Positions 45,640-59,211 are shown, counted from the stretch's first letter. The stretch: DNA of 64,000 nt from Triticum aestivum (GCF_018294505.1 NC_057807.1:272719369-272783368), one strand, 5' to 3'. Made by a program: numbers and translations. The notes: generated by a model not told the origin, from the sequence alone.

Positions 45640-48600
45640 GGTATCATTTCGTCCGTAAAGGTGGAACGTCCCACCTTTGGGGACGAAACGATATCTAGTG
45701 AATCTTATTGCTTTCAAATTTTTTTCTCGTGTCAACATAGAACAACAGGAGTGTTGTGTGAATTTTTGTGATTTTTCAGGATTCGTTTGGACATTTTTAT
45801 GGATTAACTGAGTTTTCAATGCATTTATGTGCATAATTAGAATTTAAACTACATGCACATGCTCCAGTGCATATAAATTGGTCGAAAAATCAAATTTGTG
45901 TCCTTGGGTGCATCCTTAGGTCCCATGCAAGAAATGGGAATGAATTTCAAACACCAGGGCATCGTTGATTGCCGACAAAACATTGAGATGCCTAATTTTT
46001 AAATTCTAGTAAATCAAAAAGTCGTATGAAATTCATGAAACTTGGCATGCTATCATGCAGCGGCATCAACATGCCGTGATAAATGTTTTGTCCCATTTGG
46101 GGCAGCTTTGGGTATATGCTTCTCACAAACCGGAGCTTCTAACAACAAGCATGATGGTTTTCGGTTGGGAACGTCGCACCTTTGGGGACGACTTGATATC
46201 CATTGCCTCTTATTGCTTTCAAAGAAATTTCTCGTGTCAACATAGAACAACAGGAATATTGTGTGAATGTTTGTGATTTTTTGGGGTTTGTTTGGACATT
46301 TTTAAGCATTAACTGAGTTTTCAATGCATTTATGTGCATATTTCAAATTTGAACTACATGCACATGCTCCAGTGCATATAAATTGGTCGAAAATTCAAAC
46401 TTTTGTCCTTGGGTTCATGCTTAGCTCCCATGCAAGAAATGGAAATTAATTTCAAACACCAGGGCACCGTTGATTGCCGACAAAACATTGAGATGCTTGA
46501 TATTTAAATTATAGTAAATCCAAAACTTGTTTGAAATTCATGAAACTTGGCATGCTATCATTGAGCGACATCAACATGCTGTGGTAAAATTTTAGTCACA
46601 TATGGGGCAGGTTTGGGTATATGCTTCTCACAAACCGGAGCTTCTCACAACAAGCATGATGGTTTTCGGTAGGGAACATCCCACCTTTGCAGACGAAACA
46701 ATATCCATTGCCTCTAATTGCTTTCAAATCTTTTCTCGTGTCAACATAGAACAAAAGGAGTGTTGTGTGAATTTTTGTGACTTTTCGGGGTTCGTTTGGA
46801 CAGTTTTATGCATTAACTGAGTTTTCAATGTATTTATGTGCATAATTCAAATTTGAACTACATGCACATGCTCCAGTGCATATAAAATGGTCCAAAAATC
46901 AGATTTGTGTCCTTGGGTGCATGCTTAGGTCCCATGCAAGAAATGGGAATGAATTTCAAACACGAGGGCACTGTTAATTGCCGGCAAAACATTGAGATGC
47001 GAGGTCTTTAAATTCTAGTAAATCCAAAACTCATTTGAAATTCATGAAACTTCGGATGCTATCATGAAGCGGCATCAACTTGTCATGGTACAAATTTTGT
47101 CCCATTTGGGGAAGGTTTGGGTATATGCTTCTCACAAACCAGAGCTTCTCACAACAAGCATGATGGTTTTCGGTAGGGAACGTCCCACCTTTGGGGATGA
47201 AATGATATCCATTGCCTCTTATTGCTTTCAATTTTTTTTCTCGTGTCAACATAGAACAACAGGAGTGTTGTGTGAATTTTTGTGATTTTTCGGGGTTCGT
47301 TTGGATAGTTTTAAGCATTAACTGAGTTTTCAATGCATTTATGTGCATAATTCAAATTGGAACTACATGCACATGCTCCAGTGCATATAAATTGGTCGAA
47401 AAATCAAATTTGTGTCCTTGGGTGCATGCTTAGGTCCCATGCAAGAAATGGGAATGAATTTCAAACACGAGGGCACCGTTGATTGCCGGCAAAACATTGA
47501 GATGCGAGGTTTTTAAATTCTAGTAAATCCAAAACTCATCTGAAATTCATGAAACTTGGCATGCTATCATGGAGCGGCATCAACTTGCCGTGGTACAAAT
47601 TTATTCCCATTTGGGGAAGGTTTGGGTATATGCTTCTCACAAACCGGAGCTTCTCACAACAAGCATGATAGTTTTTGGTAGGGAACGTCCCACCTTTGCG
47701 GACGAAACCATATCCATTACCTCTTATTACTTTCAATTTTTTTTCTCGTGTCAACATAGAACAACAGGAGTGTTGTGTGAATTTTTGTGACTTTTCGGGG
47801 TTCGTTTGGACAGTTTTATGCATTAACTGAGTTTTCAATGCATTTATGTGCATAATTAAAATTTGAACTACATGCACATGCTCCAGTGCATATAAATTGG
47901 TCGAAAAATCAAATTTGTGTCCTTGGGTGTATGCTTAGGTCCCATGCAAGAAATGGGAATGAATTTCAAACACAAGGGCACCGTTAATTGCCGGCAAAAC
48001 ATTGAGATGCGAGGTTTTTAAATTCTAGTAAATCCAAAACTCGTCTGAAATTCATGAAACTTAGGATGCTATCATGGAGCGGCATCAACTTGCCATGGTA
48101 CAAATTTTGTCCCATTTGGGGCAGGTTTGGGTACATGCTTCTCACAAACTAGATCTTCTCACAACAAGCATGGTGGTTTTTGATAGGGAACGTCCCACCT
48201 TTGGGGACGAAACGATATCCATTGCCTCTTATTGCTTTCAAATAAAATTCTCGTGTCAACATAGAGCAACAAGAGTGTTGTGTGAATTTTTGTGATTTTT
48301 CAGGGTTCATTTGGACATTTTTATGCATTAACTGAGTTTTCAATGTATTTATGTGCATATTTCAAATTTGAACTACATGCACATGCTCCAGTGCATATAA
48401 ATTGGTCGAAAATTCGAATTTGTATCCTTGGGTTCATGCTGAGCTCCCATGCAAGAAATGGAAATGAATTTCAAACACCAGGGCACCGTTGATTGCCGAC
48501 AAAACATTGAGATGTCTGATTTTTAAATTATAGTAAATCCAAAACTCGTCTGAAATTCATGAAACTTGGCATGCTATCATGGAGCGGCATCAACATGCTG

Positions 48601-51600
48601 TGGTAAAATTTTAGTCGCATATGGGGCAGGTTTGGGTATATGCTTCTCACAAACCGGAGCTTCTCACAACAAGCATGATCGTTTTCGGTAGGGAACGTCC
48701 CACCTTTGCGGACAAAACGATATCCATTGCCTTTTATTGCTTTCAAATCTTTTCTCGTGTCAAGATAGAACAATAGGAGTGTTGTGTTAATTTTTGTGAC
48801 TTTTCGGGGTTCGTTTGGACATTTTTATGCATTAACCGTGTTTTCAATGCATTTATGTGCATAATTCAAAATTGAACTACATGCACATGCTCCAGTGCAT
48901 ATAAATTGGTCCAAAAATCAAATTTGTGTCCTTGGGTGCATGCTTAGGTCCCATGCAAGAAATGGGAATGAATTTATAACACGAGGGCACTGTTAATTGC
49001 CGGCAAAACATTGAGATGTGCGGTTTTTAAATTCTAGTAAATCCAAAACTCGTCTGAAATTCATGAAACTTGGGATGCTATCATGAAGCGGCATCAACTT
49101 GCCGTGGTACAAATTTTTTCCCATTTCGGGCAGGTTTGGGTATATGCTTCTCACAAACCAGAGCTTCTCACAACAAGCATGATGGTTTTCGGTAGGGAAC
49201 GTCCCACCTTTGGGGACGAAACAATATCCATTGCCTCTTATTGCTTTGAATTTTTTTCTCGTGTCAACATAGAACAATAGGAGTGTTGTGTGAATTTTTG
49301 TGATTTTTCGGGGTTCGTTTGGACATTTTTAAGCATTAACTGAGTTTTCAATGCATTTATGTGCATAATTCAAATTTTAAGTACATGCAGATGCTCCAGT
49401 GCATATAAATTGGTCAAAAAATCAAATTTGTGTCCTTGGGTGCATGCTTAGGTCCCATGCAAGAAATGGGAATGAATATCAAACACGAGAGCACCGTTGA
49501 TTGCCGGCAAAACATTGAGATGCGAGGTTTTTAAATTGTAGTAAATCCAAAACTCGTCTGAAATTCATGAAACTTGGCATGCTATCATGGAGCGGCATCA
49601 ACTTGCCGTGGTACAAATTTTGTCCCATTTGGGGCAGGTTTGGGAATATGCTTCTCACAAACCGGAGCTTCTCACAACAAGCATGATGGTTTTTGGTTGG
49701 GAACGTCCCGCCTTTGCGGACGAAACGATATCCATTGCCTCTTATTGCTTTCAATTTTTTTCTCGTGTCAACATAGAACAGCAGGAGTGTTGTGTCAAAT
49801 TTTTTGTGACTTTTCGGGGTTCGTTTGAAAATTTGATGTATTAACTGAGTTTTCAATGCATTTATGTGCATAATTCAAATTTGAAATACATGCACATGCT
49901 CCAGTGCATATAAATTGGTCAAAAAATCAAATATGTGTCCTTGGGTGCAAGCTTAGGTCCCATGCAAGAAATGGGAATAAATTTCAAACACGAGGGCACC
50001 GTTAATTGCCGGCAAAACATTAAGATGCCTGATTTTTAAATTCTAGTAAATCCAAAACTCGTCTGAAATTCATGAAACTTGGGATGCTATCATGGAGTGG
50101 CATCAACATGCCGTGGTAAAATTTTTGTCCCATATGGGGCAGGTTTGGGTATATGCTTCTCACAAACCTGAGCTTCTCACAACAAGCATCATGGTTTTCG
50201 GTAGGGATCGTCCCACCTTTACAAACAAAACGATATCCATTGCCTCTTATTGCTTTCAAATTTTTTCTCGTGTCAACATAGAACAACAAGAGTATTGTTT
50301 GAATTTTTGTGATTTTTCGAGGTTCGTTTGGACATTTTTATGCATTAACTGAGTTTTCAATGCATTTATTTGCATAATTAAAATTTGAACTACATGCACA
50401 TGCTCCAATGCATATAAATTGGTCGAAACATCAAATTTGTGTCCTTGGGTGCATGCATAGGTCCCATGCAAGAAATGGGAATGAATTTCAAACACCAGGG
50501 CACCGTTGATTGCCGACAAAACATTGAGTGCGAGGTTTTTAAATTCTGGTAAATCCAAAACTCGTCTAAAATTCATGAAACTTGGCATGCTATCATGCAG
50601 CAACATCAACTTGTCGTGGTACAAATTTTGTCCCATTTGGGGCAGGTTTGGGTATATGCTTCTCACAAACCGGAGCTTCTCAGAACAAGCTTGATGGTTT
50701 TCTGTAGGGAACGTCCCACCTTTGGGGATGAAACGATATCCAATGCCTCTTATTGCTTTCAAATTTTTTCTTGTGTCAACATAGAACAACAGGAGTGTTG
50801 TGTGAATTTTTGTGATTTTTGGGGTTCGTTTGGACATTTTTATGCATTAACCGTGTTTTCAATGCATTTATGTGCATAATTCAAATTTGAACTACATGCA
50901 CATGCTCCAGTGCATATAAATTGGTCTAAAAATCAAATTTGTGTCCTTGGGTGCATGCTTAGGTCCCATGCAAGAAATGGGAATGAATTTCAAACACCAG
51001 GGCACCGTTGATTGCCCGCAAAACATTGAGATGTCTGATTTTTAAATTATAGTAAATCCAAAACTCGTCTTAAATTCATGAAACTTGGCATGCTATCATG
51101 GAGCGGAATCACCATGTCGTGGTAAAAATTTTGTCCCATATGGGGCAGGTTTGGGTATATGCTTCTCACAAATCGGAGCTTCTCACAACAAGCATGATGG
51201 TTTTCGGTAGGGAATGTCGCACCTTTGCAGACGAAACGATATCCATTGCCTCTTGTTGCTTTCAAAAATAATTCTCGTGTCAACATAGAACAACGGGAGT
51301 GTTCTATGAATTTTTGTGATTTTTCGGGGTTTGTTTGGACATTTTTAAGCATTAACTGAGTTTTCAATGCATTTATGTGCATAATTCAAATTTTAAGTAC
51401 ATGCAGATGCTCCAGTGCATATAAATTGGTCGAAAAATCAAATTTGTGTCCTTGGGTGCATGCTTAGGTCCCATGCAAGAAATGGAAATGAATATCAAAC
51501 ACGAGAGCACCGTTGATTGCCGGCAAAACATTGAGATGCAAGGTTTTTAAATTGTAGTAAATCCAAAACTCGTCTGAAATTCATGAAACTTGGCATGCTA

Positions 51601-54600
51601 TCATGGAGCGGCATCACCTTGCCGTGGTACAAATTTTGTCCCATTTGGGGCAGGTTTGGGATTATGCTTCTCACAAACCGGAGCTTCTCACAACAAGCAT
51701 GATGGTTTTTGGTTGGGAACGTCCCACCTTTGCGGACGAAACGATATACATTGCCTCTTATTGCTTTCAATTTTTTTCTCGTGTCAACATAGAACAGCAG
51801 GAGTGTTGTGTCAAATTTTTTGTGACTTTTCGGGGTTCGTTTGAAAATTTTATGCATTAACTGAGTTTTCAATGCATTTATGTGCATAATTCAAATTTGA
51901 AATACATGCACATGCTCCAGTGCATATAAATTGGTCAAAAAATCAAATATGTGTCCTTGGGTGCAAGCTTAGGTCCCATGCAAGAAATGGGAATAAATTT
52001 CAAACACGAGGGCACCGTTAATTGCCGGCAAAACATTAAGATGCCTGATTTTTAAATTCTAGTAAATCCAAAACTCGTCTGAAATTCATGAAACTTGGGA
52101 TGCTATCATGGAGCGGCATCAACATGCCGTGGTAAAATTTTTGTCCCATATGGGGCAGGTTTGGGTATATGCTTCTCACAAACCTGAGCTTCTCACAACA
52201 AGCATCATGGTTTTCGGTAGGGATCGTCCCACCTTTACAAATGAAACGATATCCATTGCCTCTTATTGCTTTCAAATTTTTTCTCGTGTCAACATAGAAC
52301 AACAAGAGTATTGTGTGAATTTTTGTGAGTTTTCGAGGTTCGTTTGGACATTTTTATGCATTAACTGAGTTTTCAATGCATTTATTTGCATAATTAAAAT
52401 TTGAACTACATGCACGTGCTCCAATGCATATAAATTGGTCGAAACATCAAATTTGTGTCCTTGGGTGCATGCATAGGTCCCATGCAAGAAATGGGAATGA
52501 ATTTCAAACACCAAGGCACCGTTGATTGCCGACAAAACATTGAGTGCGGGGTTTTTAAATTCTGGTAAATCCAAAACTCGTCTAAAATTCATGAAACTTG
52601 GCATGCTATCATGCAGCAACATCAACTTGTTGTGGTACAAATTTTGTCCCATTTGGGGCAGGTTTGGGTATATGCTTCAAACAAACCGGAGCTTCTCAGA
52701 ACAAGCTTGATGGTTTTCTGTAGGGAATGTCCCACCTTTGGGGATGAAACGATATCCAATGCCTCTTATTGCTTTCAAATTTTTTCTTGTGTCAACATAG
52801 AACAACAGGAGTGTTGTGTGAATTTTTGTGATTTTTGGGGTTCGTTTGGACATATTTATGCATTAACTGTGTTTTCAATGCATTTATGTGCATAATTCAA
52901 ATTTGAACTACATGCACATGCTCCAGTGCATATAAATTGGTCTAAAAATCAAATTTGTGTCCTTGGGTGCATGCTTAGGTCCCATGCAAGAAATGGTAAT
53001 GAATTTCAAACACCAGGGCACCGTTGATTGCCCGCAAAACATTGAGATGTCTGATTTTTAAATTATAGTAAATCCAAAACTCGTCTTAAATTCATGAAAC
53101 TTGGCATGCTATCATGGAGCGGAATCACCATGCCGTGGTAAAAATTTTGTCCCATATGGGGCAGGTTTGGGTATATGCTTCTCACAAATCGGAGCTTCTC
53201 ACAACAAGCATGATGGTTTTCGGTAGGGAATGTCGCACCTTTGCAGACGAAACGATATCCATTGCCTCTTGTTGCTTTCAAAAATAATTCTCGTGTCAAC
53301 ATAGAACAATGGGAGTGTTCTATGAATTTTTGTGATTTTTCGGGGTTTGTTTGGACATTTTTAAGCATTAATTGAGTTTTCAATGCATTTATGTGCATAA
53401 TTCAAATCTGAACTACATACACATGCACCAGTGCATATACATTGGTTGAAAAATCAAATTTGTGTCCTTGGGTGCATGCTTAGGTTCCACGCTAGAAATG
53501 GGAATGAATTTAAAACACCAAGGCACCGTTGATTTCCGGCAAAACATTGAGATGCCTGATTTTTAAATTCTAGTAAATCCAAAACTCGTCTGAAATTCAT
53601 GAAACTTGGGATGCTATCATGGAGCGGCATCAACATGCCGTGCCTATATGGGGCAGTTTTGGGTATATGCTTCTCACAAACCGGAGCTTCTCACAACACG
53701 CATGATGGTTTTCGGTAGGGATCGTCCCTCCTTTACGGACGAAACGATATACATTGCCTCTTATTGCTTTCAAATTTTTTCTCGTGTCAACATACAACAA
53801 CAGGAGTGTTGTGTGAATTTTTTTGATTTTTCGAGGTTCGTTTGGACATTTTTATGCATTAACTGAGTTTTCAATGCATTTATGTGCATAATTAAAATTT
53901 GAACTACATGCACATGCTCCAGTGCATATAAATTGGTCGAAAAATCAAATCTGTGTCCTTGGGGTGCATGCATAGTCCCATGAAAGAAATGGGAATGAAT
54001 TTCAAACACCAGGGCGCCGTTGATTGCCGACAAAATATTGAGATGTGAGGTTTCTAAATTCTAGGAAATCCAGAACTCGTCTGAAATTCATGAAACTTGG
54101 CATGCTATCATGGAGCGGCATCAACTTGTCGTGGTACAAATTTTGTCCCATTTGGGGCAGATTTGGGAATATGCTTCTCACAAACTGGAGCTTCTCACAA
54201 CAAGCTTGATGGTTTTCGGTAGGGAATGTCCCACCTTTGGGGACGAAACGATATCCAATGCCTCTTATTGCTTTCAAATTTTTCTCGTGTCAACATAGAA
54301 CAACAGGAGTGTTGTGTGAATTTTTGTGATTTTTTGGGGTTTGTTTGGACATTTTTATGCATTAACTGAGTTTTCAATGCATTTATGTGCATAATTAAAA
54401 TTTGAAGTACATGCACATGCTCCAATGCATATAAATTGGTCGAAACATCAAATTTGTGTCCTTGGGGTGCATGCATAGGTCCCATGCAAGAAATGGGAAT
54501 GAATTTCAAACACCAGGGCACCGTTGATTGCCGACAAAACATTGAGTGCGAGGTTTTTAAATTCTGGTAAATCCGAAACTCGTCTAAAATTCATGAAACT

Positions 54601-57016
54601 TGGCATGCTATCATGCAGCAACATCAACTTGTCGTGGTACAAATTTTGTCCCATTTGGGGCAGGTTTGGGTATATGCTTCTCACAAACCGGAGCTTCTCA
54701 GAACAAGCTTGATGGTTTTCTATAGGGAACGTCCCACCTTTGGGGATGAAACGATATCCAATGCCTCTTATTGCTTTCAAATTTTTTCTTGTGTCAACAT
54801 AGAACAACAAGAGTGTTGTGTGAATTTTTGTGATTTTTGGGGTTCGTTTGGACATTTTTATGCATTAACCATGTTTTCAATGCATTTATGTGCATAATTC
54901 AAATTTGAACTACATGCACATGCTCCAGTGCATATAAATTGGTCTAAAAATCAAATTTGTGTCCTTGGGTGCATGCTTAGGTCCCATGCAAGAAATGGGA
55001 ATGAATTTCAAACACCAGGGCACCGTTGATTGCCCGCAAAACATTGAGATGTCTGATTTTTAAATTATAGTAAATCCAAAACTCGTCTTAAATTCATGAA
55101 ACTTGGCATGCTATCATGGAGCGGAATCACCATGCCGTGGTAAAAATTTTGTCCAATATGGGGCAGGTTTGGGTATATGCTTCTCACAAATCGGAGCTTC
55201 TCACAACAAGCATGATGGTTTTCGGTAGGGAATGTCGCACCTTTGCAGACGAAACGATATCCATTGCCTCTTGTTGCTTTCAGAAATAATTCTCGTGTCA
55301 ACATAGAACAACGGGAGTGTTCTGTGAATTTTTGTGATTTTTCGGGGTTTGTTTGGGCATTTTTAAGCATTAATTGAGTTTTCAATGCATTTATGTGCAT
55401 AATTCAAATCTGAACTACATACACATGCACCAGTGCATATACATTGGTTGAAAAATCAAATTTGTGTCCTTGGGTGCATGCTTAGGTCCCACGCTAGAAA
55501 TGGGAATGAATTTAAAACACCAAGGCACCGTTGATTTCCGGCAAAACATTGAGATGCCTGATTTTTAAATTCTAGTAAATCCAAAACTCGTCTGAAATTC
55601 ATGAAACTTGGGATGCTATCATGGAGCGGCATCAACATGCCGTGCCTATATGGGGCAGGTTTGGGTATATGCTTCTCACAAACCGGAGCTTCTCACAACA
55701 CGCATGATGGTTTTCGGTAGGGATCGTCCCACCTTTACGGACGAAACGATATACATTGTCTCTTATTGCTTTCAAATTTTTTCTCGTGTCAACATACAAC
55801 AACAGGAGTGTTGTGTGAATTTTTTTGATTTTTCGAGGTTCGTTTGGACATTTTTATGCATTAACTGAGTTTTCAATGCATTTATGTGCATAATTAAAAT
55901 TTGAACTACATGCACATGCTCCAGTGCATATAAATTGGTCGAAAAATCAAATCTGTGTCCTTGGGGTGCATGCATAGTCCCATGAAAGAAATGGGAATGA
56001 ATTTCAAACACCAGGGCGCCGTTGATTGCCGACAAAATATTGAGATGCGAGGTTTCTAAATTCTAGGAAATCCAGAACTCGTCTGAAATTCATGAAACTT
56101 GGCATGCTATCATGGAGCGGCATCAACTTGTCATGGTACAAATTTTGTCCCATTTGGGGCAGATTTGGGAATATGCTTCTCACAAACTAGAGCTTCTCAC
56201 AACAAGCTTGATGGTTTTCGGTAGGGAATGTCCCACCTTTGGGGACGAAACGATATCCAATGCCTCTTATTGCTTTCAAATTTTTATCGTGTCAACATAG
56301 AACAACAAGAGTGTTGTGTGAATTTTTGTGATTTTTCGGGGTTTGTTTGGACACTTTTATGCATTAACCGAGTTTTCAATGCATTTTTGTGCATAATTCA
56401 AATTTGAACTACATGCACATGCTCCAGTGCATATAAATTGGTCAAAAATTCATATTTGTGTCCTTGGGTGCATGCTTAGGTCCCATGCAAGAAATGGGAA
56501 TGAATTTCAAACACCAGGGCACCGTTGATTGCCGGCAAAACCTTGAGATGTCTGTTTTTTAAATTATAGTAAATCCAAAACTTGTCTGAAATTCATGAAA
56601 CTTGGCATGCTATCATGGAGCGGCATCACCATGCCGTGGTAAAATTTTGTCCCATATGGGGCTGGTTTGGATATATGCTTCTCAAAGACCAGAGCTTCTC
56701 ACAACAAGCATGATGGTTTTTAGTAGGGAATGTCCCACCTTTGCAGACGAAATGATATCCATTGCCTCTTGTTGCTTCAAATTTTTTCTCGTGTCAACAT
56801 AGAACAACGGGAGTGTTGTGTGAATTTTTGTGATTTTTCGAGGTTCGTTTGGACATTTTTATGCATTAACTGAGTTTTCAGTGCATTTATGTGCATAATT
56901 AAAATTTGAACTACATGCACGTGCTCCATTGCATATAAATTGGTCGAAAAATGAAATTTGTGTCCTTGGGTGCATTCTTAGGTCCCATGCAAGAAATGGG
57001 AATGAATTTCAAGCAC
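45640..57016 (+). repeat. ~504 bp satellite array, left part (22 anchored monomers plus a partial one)
   Basis: The anchor catgaaactt(g/a)g recurs at 46034, 46539, 47043, 47548, 48053, 48558, 49062, 49566, 50071, 50574, 51078, 51582, 52087, 52590, 53093, 53598, 54089, 54592, 55095, 55600, 56091 and 56594. Spacing is 503-505 bp, except two of 491 bp. All units are head to tail. Open frames of 60-190 codons occur on both strands of nearly every unit and drift in frame between units, so they are by-products of the repeat. From 49566 the units follow a four-monomer higher-order repeat of about 2.0 kb. Confidence 0.95.
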
Positions 57017-57019
57017 TAG
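57017..57019. other. TSD of the CACTA element in the satellite (tag)
   Basis: Tag at 57017-57019 and at 59209-59211. Removing the element and one tag restores a satellite-like sequence (caagcactagggcaccgttg versus consensus caaacaccagggcaccgttg). Confidence 0.9.
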
Positions 57020-57419
57020 CACTACTAGGGAAAAGCCTATACACAGAATCTTACTAGCACAATAACCGCTACTGCTAAGTTTACTAAAAAAATTAGTCCC
57101 ACAACGCTCCGTGAAGGGTTTGTACCACCTTAAATATGTTACTTCTCAAACATTCACAAGCACTTGGTCTTCACTGAACTCTATGTGTAGAATTTGTGGC
57201 CGCAATATGAGTCTTCACCAGTTCCTAATCTAGCGAGGAATTATATGGACAAATCAGATTGTACACAAAAAGGTCATTGATGATCAATGTATTTTTTATG
57301 TCTATTTTAACATGCTGATACATAGTAGTAGCGTGTTCTTCATGAAAGGCGCTTCTGCTAGGTCGTTTAGCAATATCGCCTTTTGCTATAGCGCGCTACT
57401 ACTAAGCCATTCCATCTCC

Positions 57420-57750
57420 CCCCTCCTCTAGATCTATCCGATCCACACTCACTTGATCTCCCCCTCACTCACGCCAGTCCTCCCCCATCGCCCCTCCTCT
57501 GATCTATGCCACCGTCACCTCCTCCTCCTTGCTGGACTCGGTACCGGCATCCTCCTCCGTCCTCCCTCCAGTGTCTCCGATGGCCGTCCCTCCTTGCTCT
57601 GCCTTCCTCCTCCGTCCTCCCTCCACTCACCGCCGGCCGGCCCCTCCTTGCTCCATCTTCCTCCTCCGTCGTACTCTCTTCTCTCTCCTCGAGTCGCCCC
57701 TCCTTCTCCCTCCTCCCTCCTCCATCCGCAACCCCTCCTCCCTGCTACAT
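57420..57750 (+). repeat. CT-rich stretch inside the CACTA element
   Basis: Repeated ttcctcctccgtcctccctcc-like blocks give overlapping open frames of 79-100 codons made of Pro, Ser and Leu. Composition explains the frames; no domain is visible. It may derive from the 5' UTR of a captured gene. Confidence 0.6.
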
Positions 57751-57763
57751 TTTGATTTAGTAG

Positions 57764-57985
57764 GCTAGTTGATTTAGTAGGTTAGTTGATTTAGTTTATT
57801 TAGAACATTCTGATTTAGTTGATTTAGTATGCTAGTTGATTTAGAACATTTTGATTTAGTTGATTTAGTAGGATAGTTGATTTAGTAGGCTAGTTGATTT
57901 AGTTGATTTAGAACATTTTGATTTAGTTGATTTAGTATGCTAGTGGATTTAGTAGGCTAGTTGATTTAGTTGATTTAGTATGCAC
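57764..57985 (+). repeat. Minisatellite of ttgatttagt-type units
   Basis: About 220 bp of interleaved ttgatttagtaggctag, ttgatttagtatgctag and ttgatttagaacattt units, inside the CACTA element. Confidence 0.9.
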
Positions 57986-58107
57986 CATTTTATTGTTATT
58001 TTTTCTGTACATGGATAGGTAGATGCTTTTATTTTTTGTAATAAGTTATTTTTTGGCAAAATGTAGGTGCCAATTTAGTTAAATTTGCCACTTGTTTTTT
58101 CCGGAAA

Positions 58108-58680
58108 ATGGCGCCACCACCACCACCACTATGTCGACTGTGCAAGTCAAGGTGCGCCAGCAGCCTTGCAACTGGCAAGCTGTTCGGCATCTACTTACAA
58201 ATGCTTTGTGGAATCTAGTCGATGATATGCTTTAGTGTAGAGTCTGATCACATGCTTATTAGTGTAGAATCCAAGGAACTATTAATAGTGTAGATAATCC
58301 ATATATACTTATTAGTAAAATTCATGATTAGTTAGTACAACTGCATAGTACTGTGTCTTTTGATAGTGTAGAAATCTAGACTTAATAGAAATATATTTGC
58401 AAGAGTATGTGCGAGGCTATTTATTAATTGATATGTTTTTCTTATTTAGAAATTGCCAAAGAACCTATGTGTGAGTCATGGTATCAAGCCTGATGAAGTA
58501 GGCTCAGCTGGACTACGCCTTACCGCAAGGGGCTCCGTCACCACCTGCACTAACCGCATGGACACAGACGGTCGCACACACTTAAACTCGGTTGGGTGGA
58601 AGAGATTCCTCGTTGGCAAGAATCTTCGTGTTGGACAGGCCATCCTAATTACTATTATAACACCCACCGCCCAGGCTTGA
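58108..58680 (+). pseudogene. Possible captured B3-like gene fragment in the CACTA element
   Basis: A first exon may start at the ATG at 58108 (MAPPPPPLCRLCKSRCASSL). After an acceptor tcttatttag, a second exon from 58450 reads LPKNLCVSHGIKPDEVGSAG, then LTARGSVTTC and VGWKRFLVGKNLRVGQAILI, and stops at 58680. The GW..F...N.L..G order resembles the C-terminal half of a plant B3 DNA-binding domain. A one-base shift would extend it to 58727. The donor of the intron is unclear. The resemblance is from memory and needs a profile search. Confidence 0.4.
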
Positions 58681-58813
58681 GGATGATGATCGTTGTCGAT
58701 ATCATCTAGAACTACATATGTGCGTGTGGCTATATCATCTAGAACTGCATATGATGATCACCTTGTACTGCTTGAGGATGCATGTTCAGTATATATGAAA
58801 TTGTTATCTAGTA

Positions 58814-58895
58814 CTCCCTTCATTCCAAATTACTCGTCGTGGTTTTAGTTCAAATTTGAACTAAAACCACGACGAGTAATTTGGAACCAAGGGAG
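58814..58895. mobile_element. Stowaway MITE, 82 bp
   Basis: Near-perfect hairpin: ctcccttcattccaaattac at one end and its complement ending gggag at the other, with the arms meeting at caaatttg in the middle. TA dinucleotides flank both ends (58812-58813, 58896-58897). Typical of Tc1/mariner-derived MITEs of grasses. Nested in the CACTA element. Confidence 0.93.
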
Positions 58896-59211
58896 TACTA
58901 CCTAGTACCTATAATGCTTTATGAAATTGATATCTAGTAGTACCTAGTATCTAGAAATTGCAGATTATTGAAGCTGAAATGGGGTAAATGATGGACGATA
59001 TAGCAGTAGCGCGGGGCCAGGAAATCGCTACAGCTAATTAATAATAGCACGCTAAGTAAACGCGCTGCTGATATAGTACATAGTAGTACCGCAGGTACAG
59101 ACCGCGCTACTACTAACAGTTAGTGGTAGCGCCTTATTGGTAGCGCGGCTGCCCGCGCTGCTGATAGCCTCAAAACCCATGCTACTACTAGGGTTTTCCA
59201 TAGTAGTGTAG

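Larger units (their letters stand above)
57020..59208. mobile_element. Non-autonomous CACTA transposon, 2,189 bp
   Basis: Ends are cactactagggaaaagcc and, inverted, cactactatggaaaacccta. Both flanks carry the 3 bp TSD tag. Subterminal regions hold many gcgctactac / gtagtagcgc motifs (for example near 57325, 57390, 59005-59160), the usual transposase-binding type of repeat. There is no transposase. The cargo is a CT-rich stretch, a minisatellite, a possible B3-like gene fragment and a Stowaway MITE. Confidence 0.9.

Noticed and set aside
57453..57768. Pro/Ser-rich protein of ~100 residues in the CACTA element
   Set aside because: Explained by repeated cctcctccgtcctccctcc DNA; three overlapping frames are all open.
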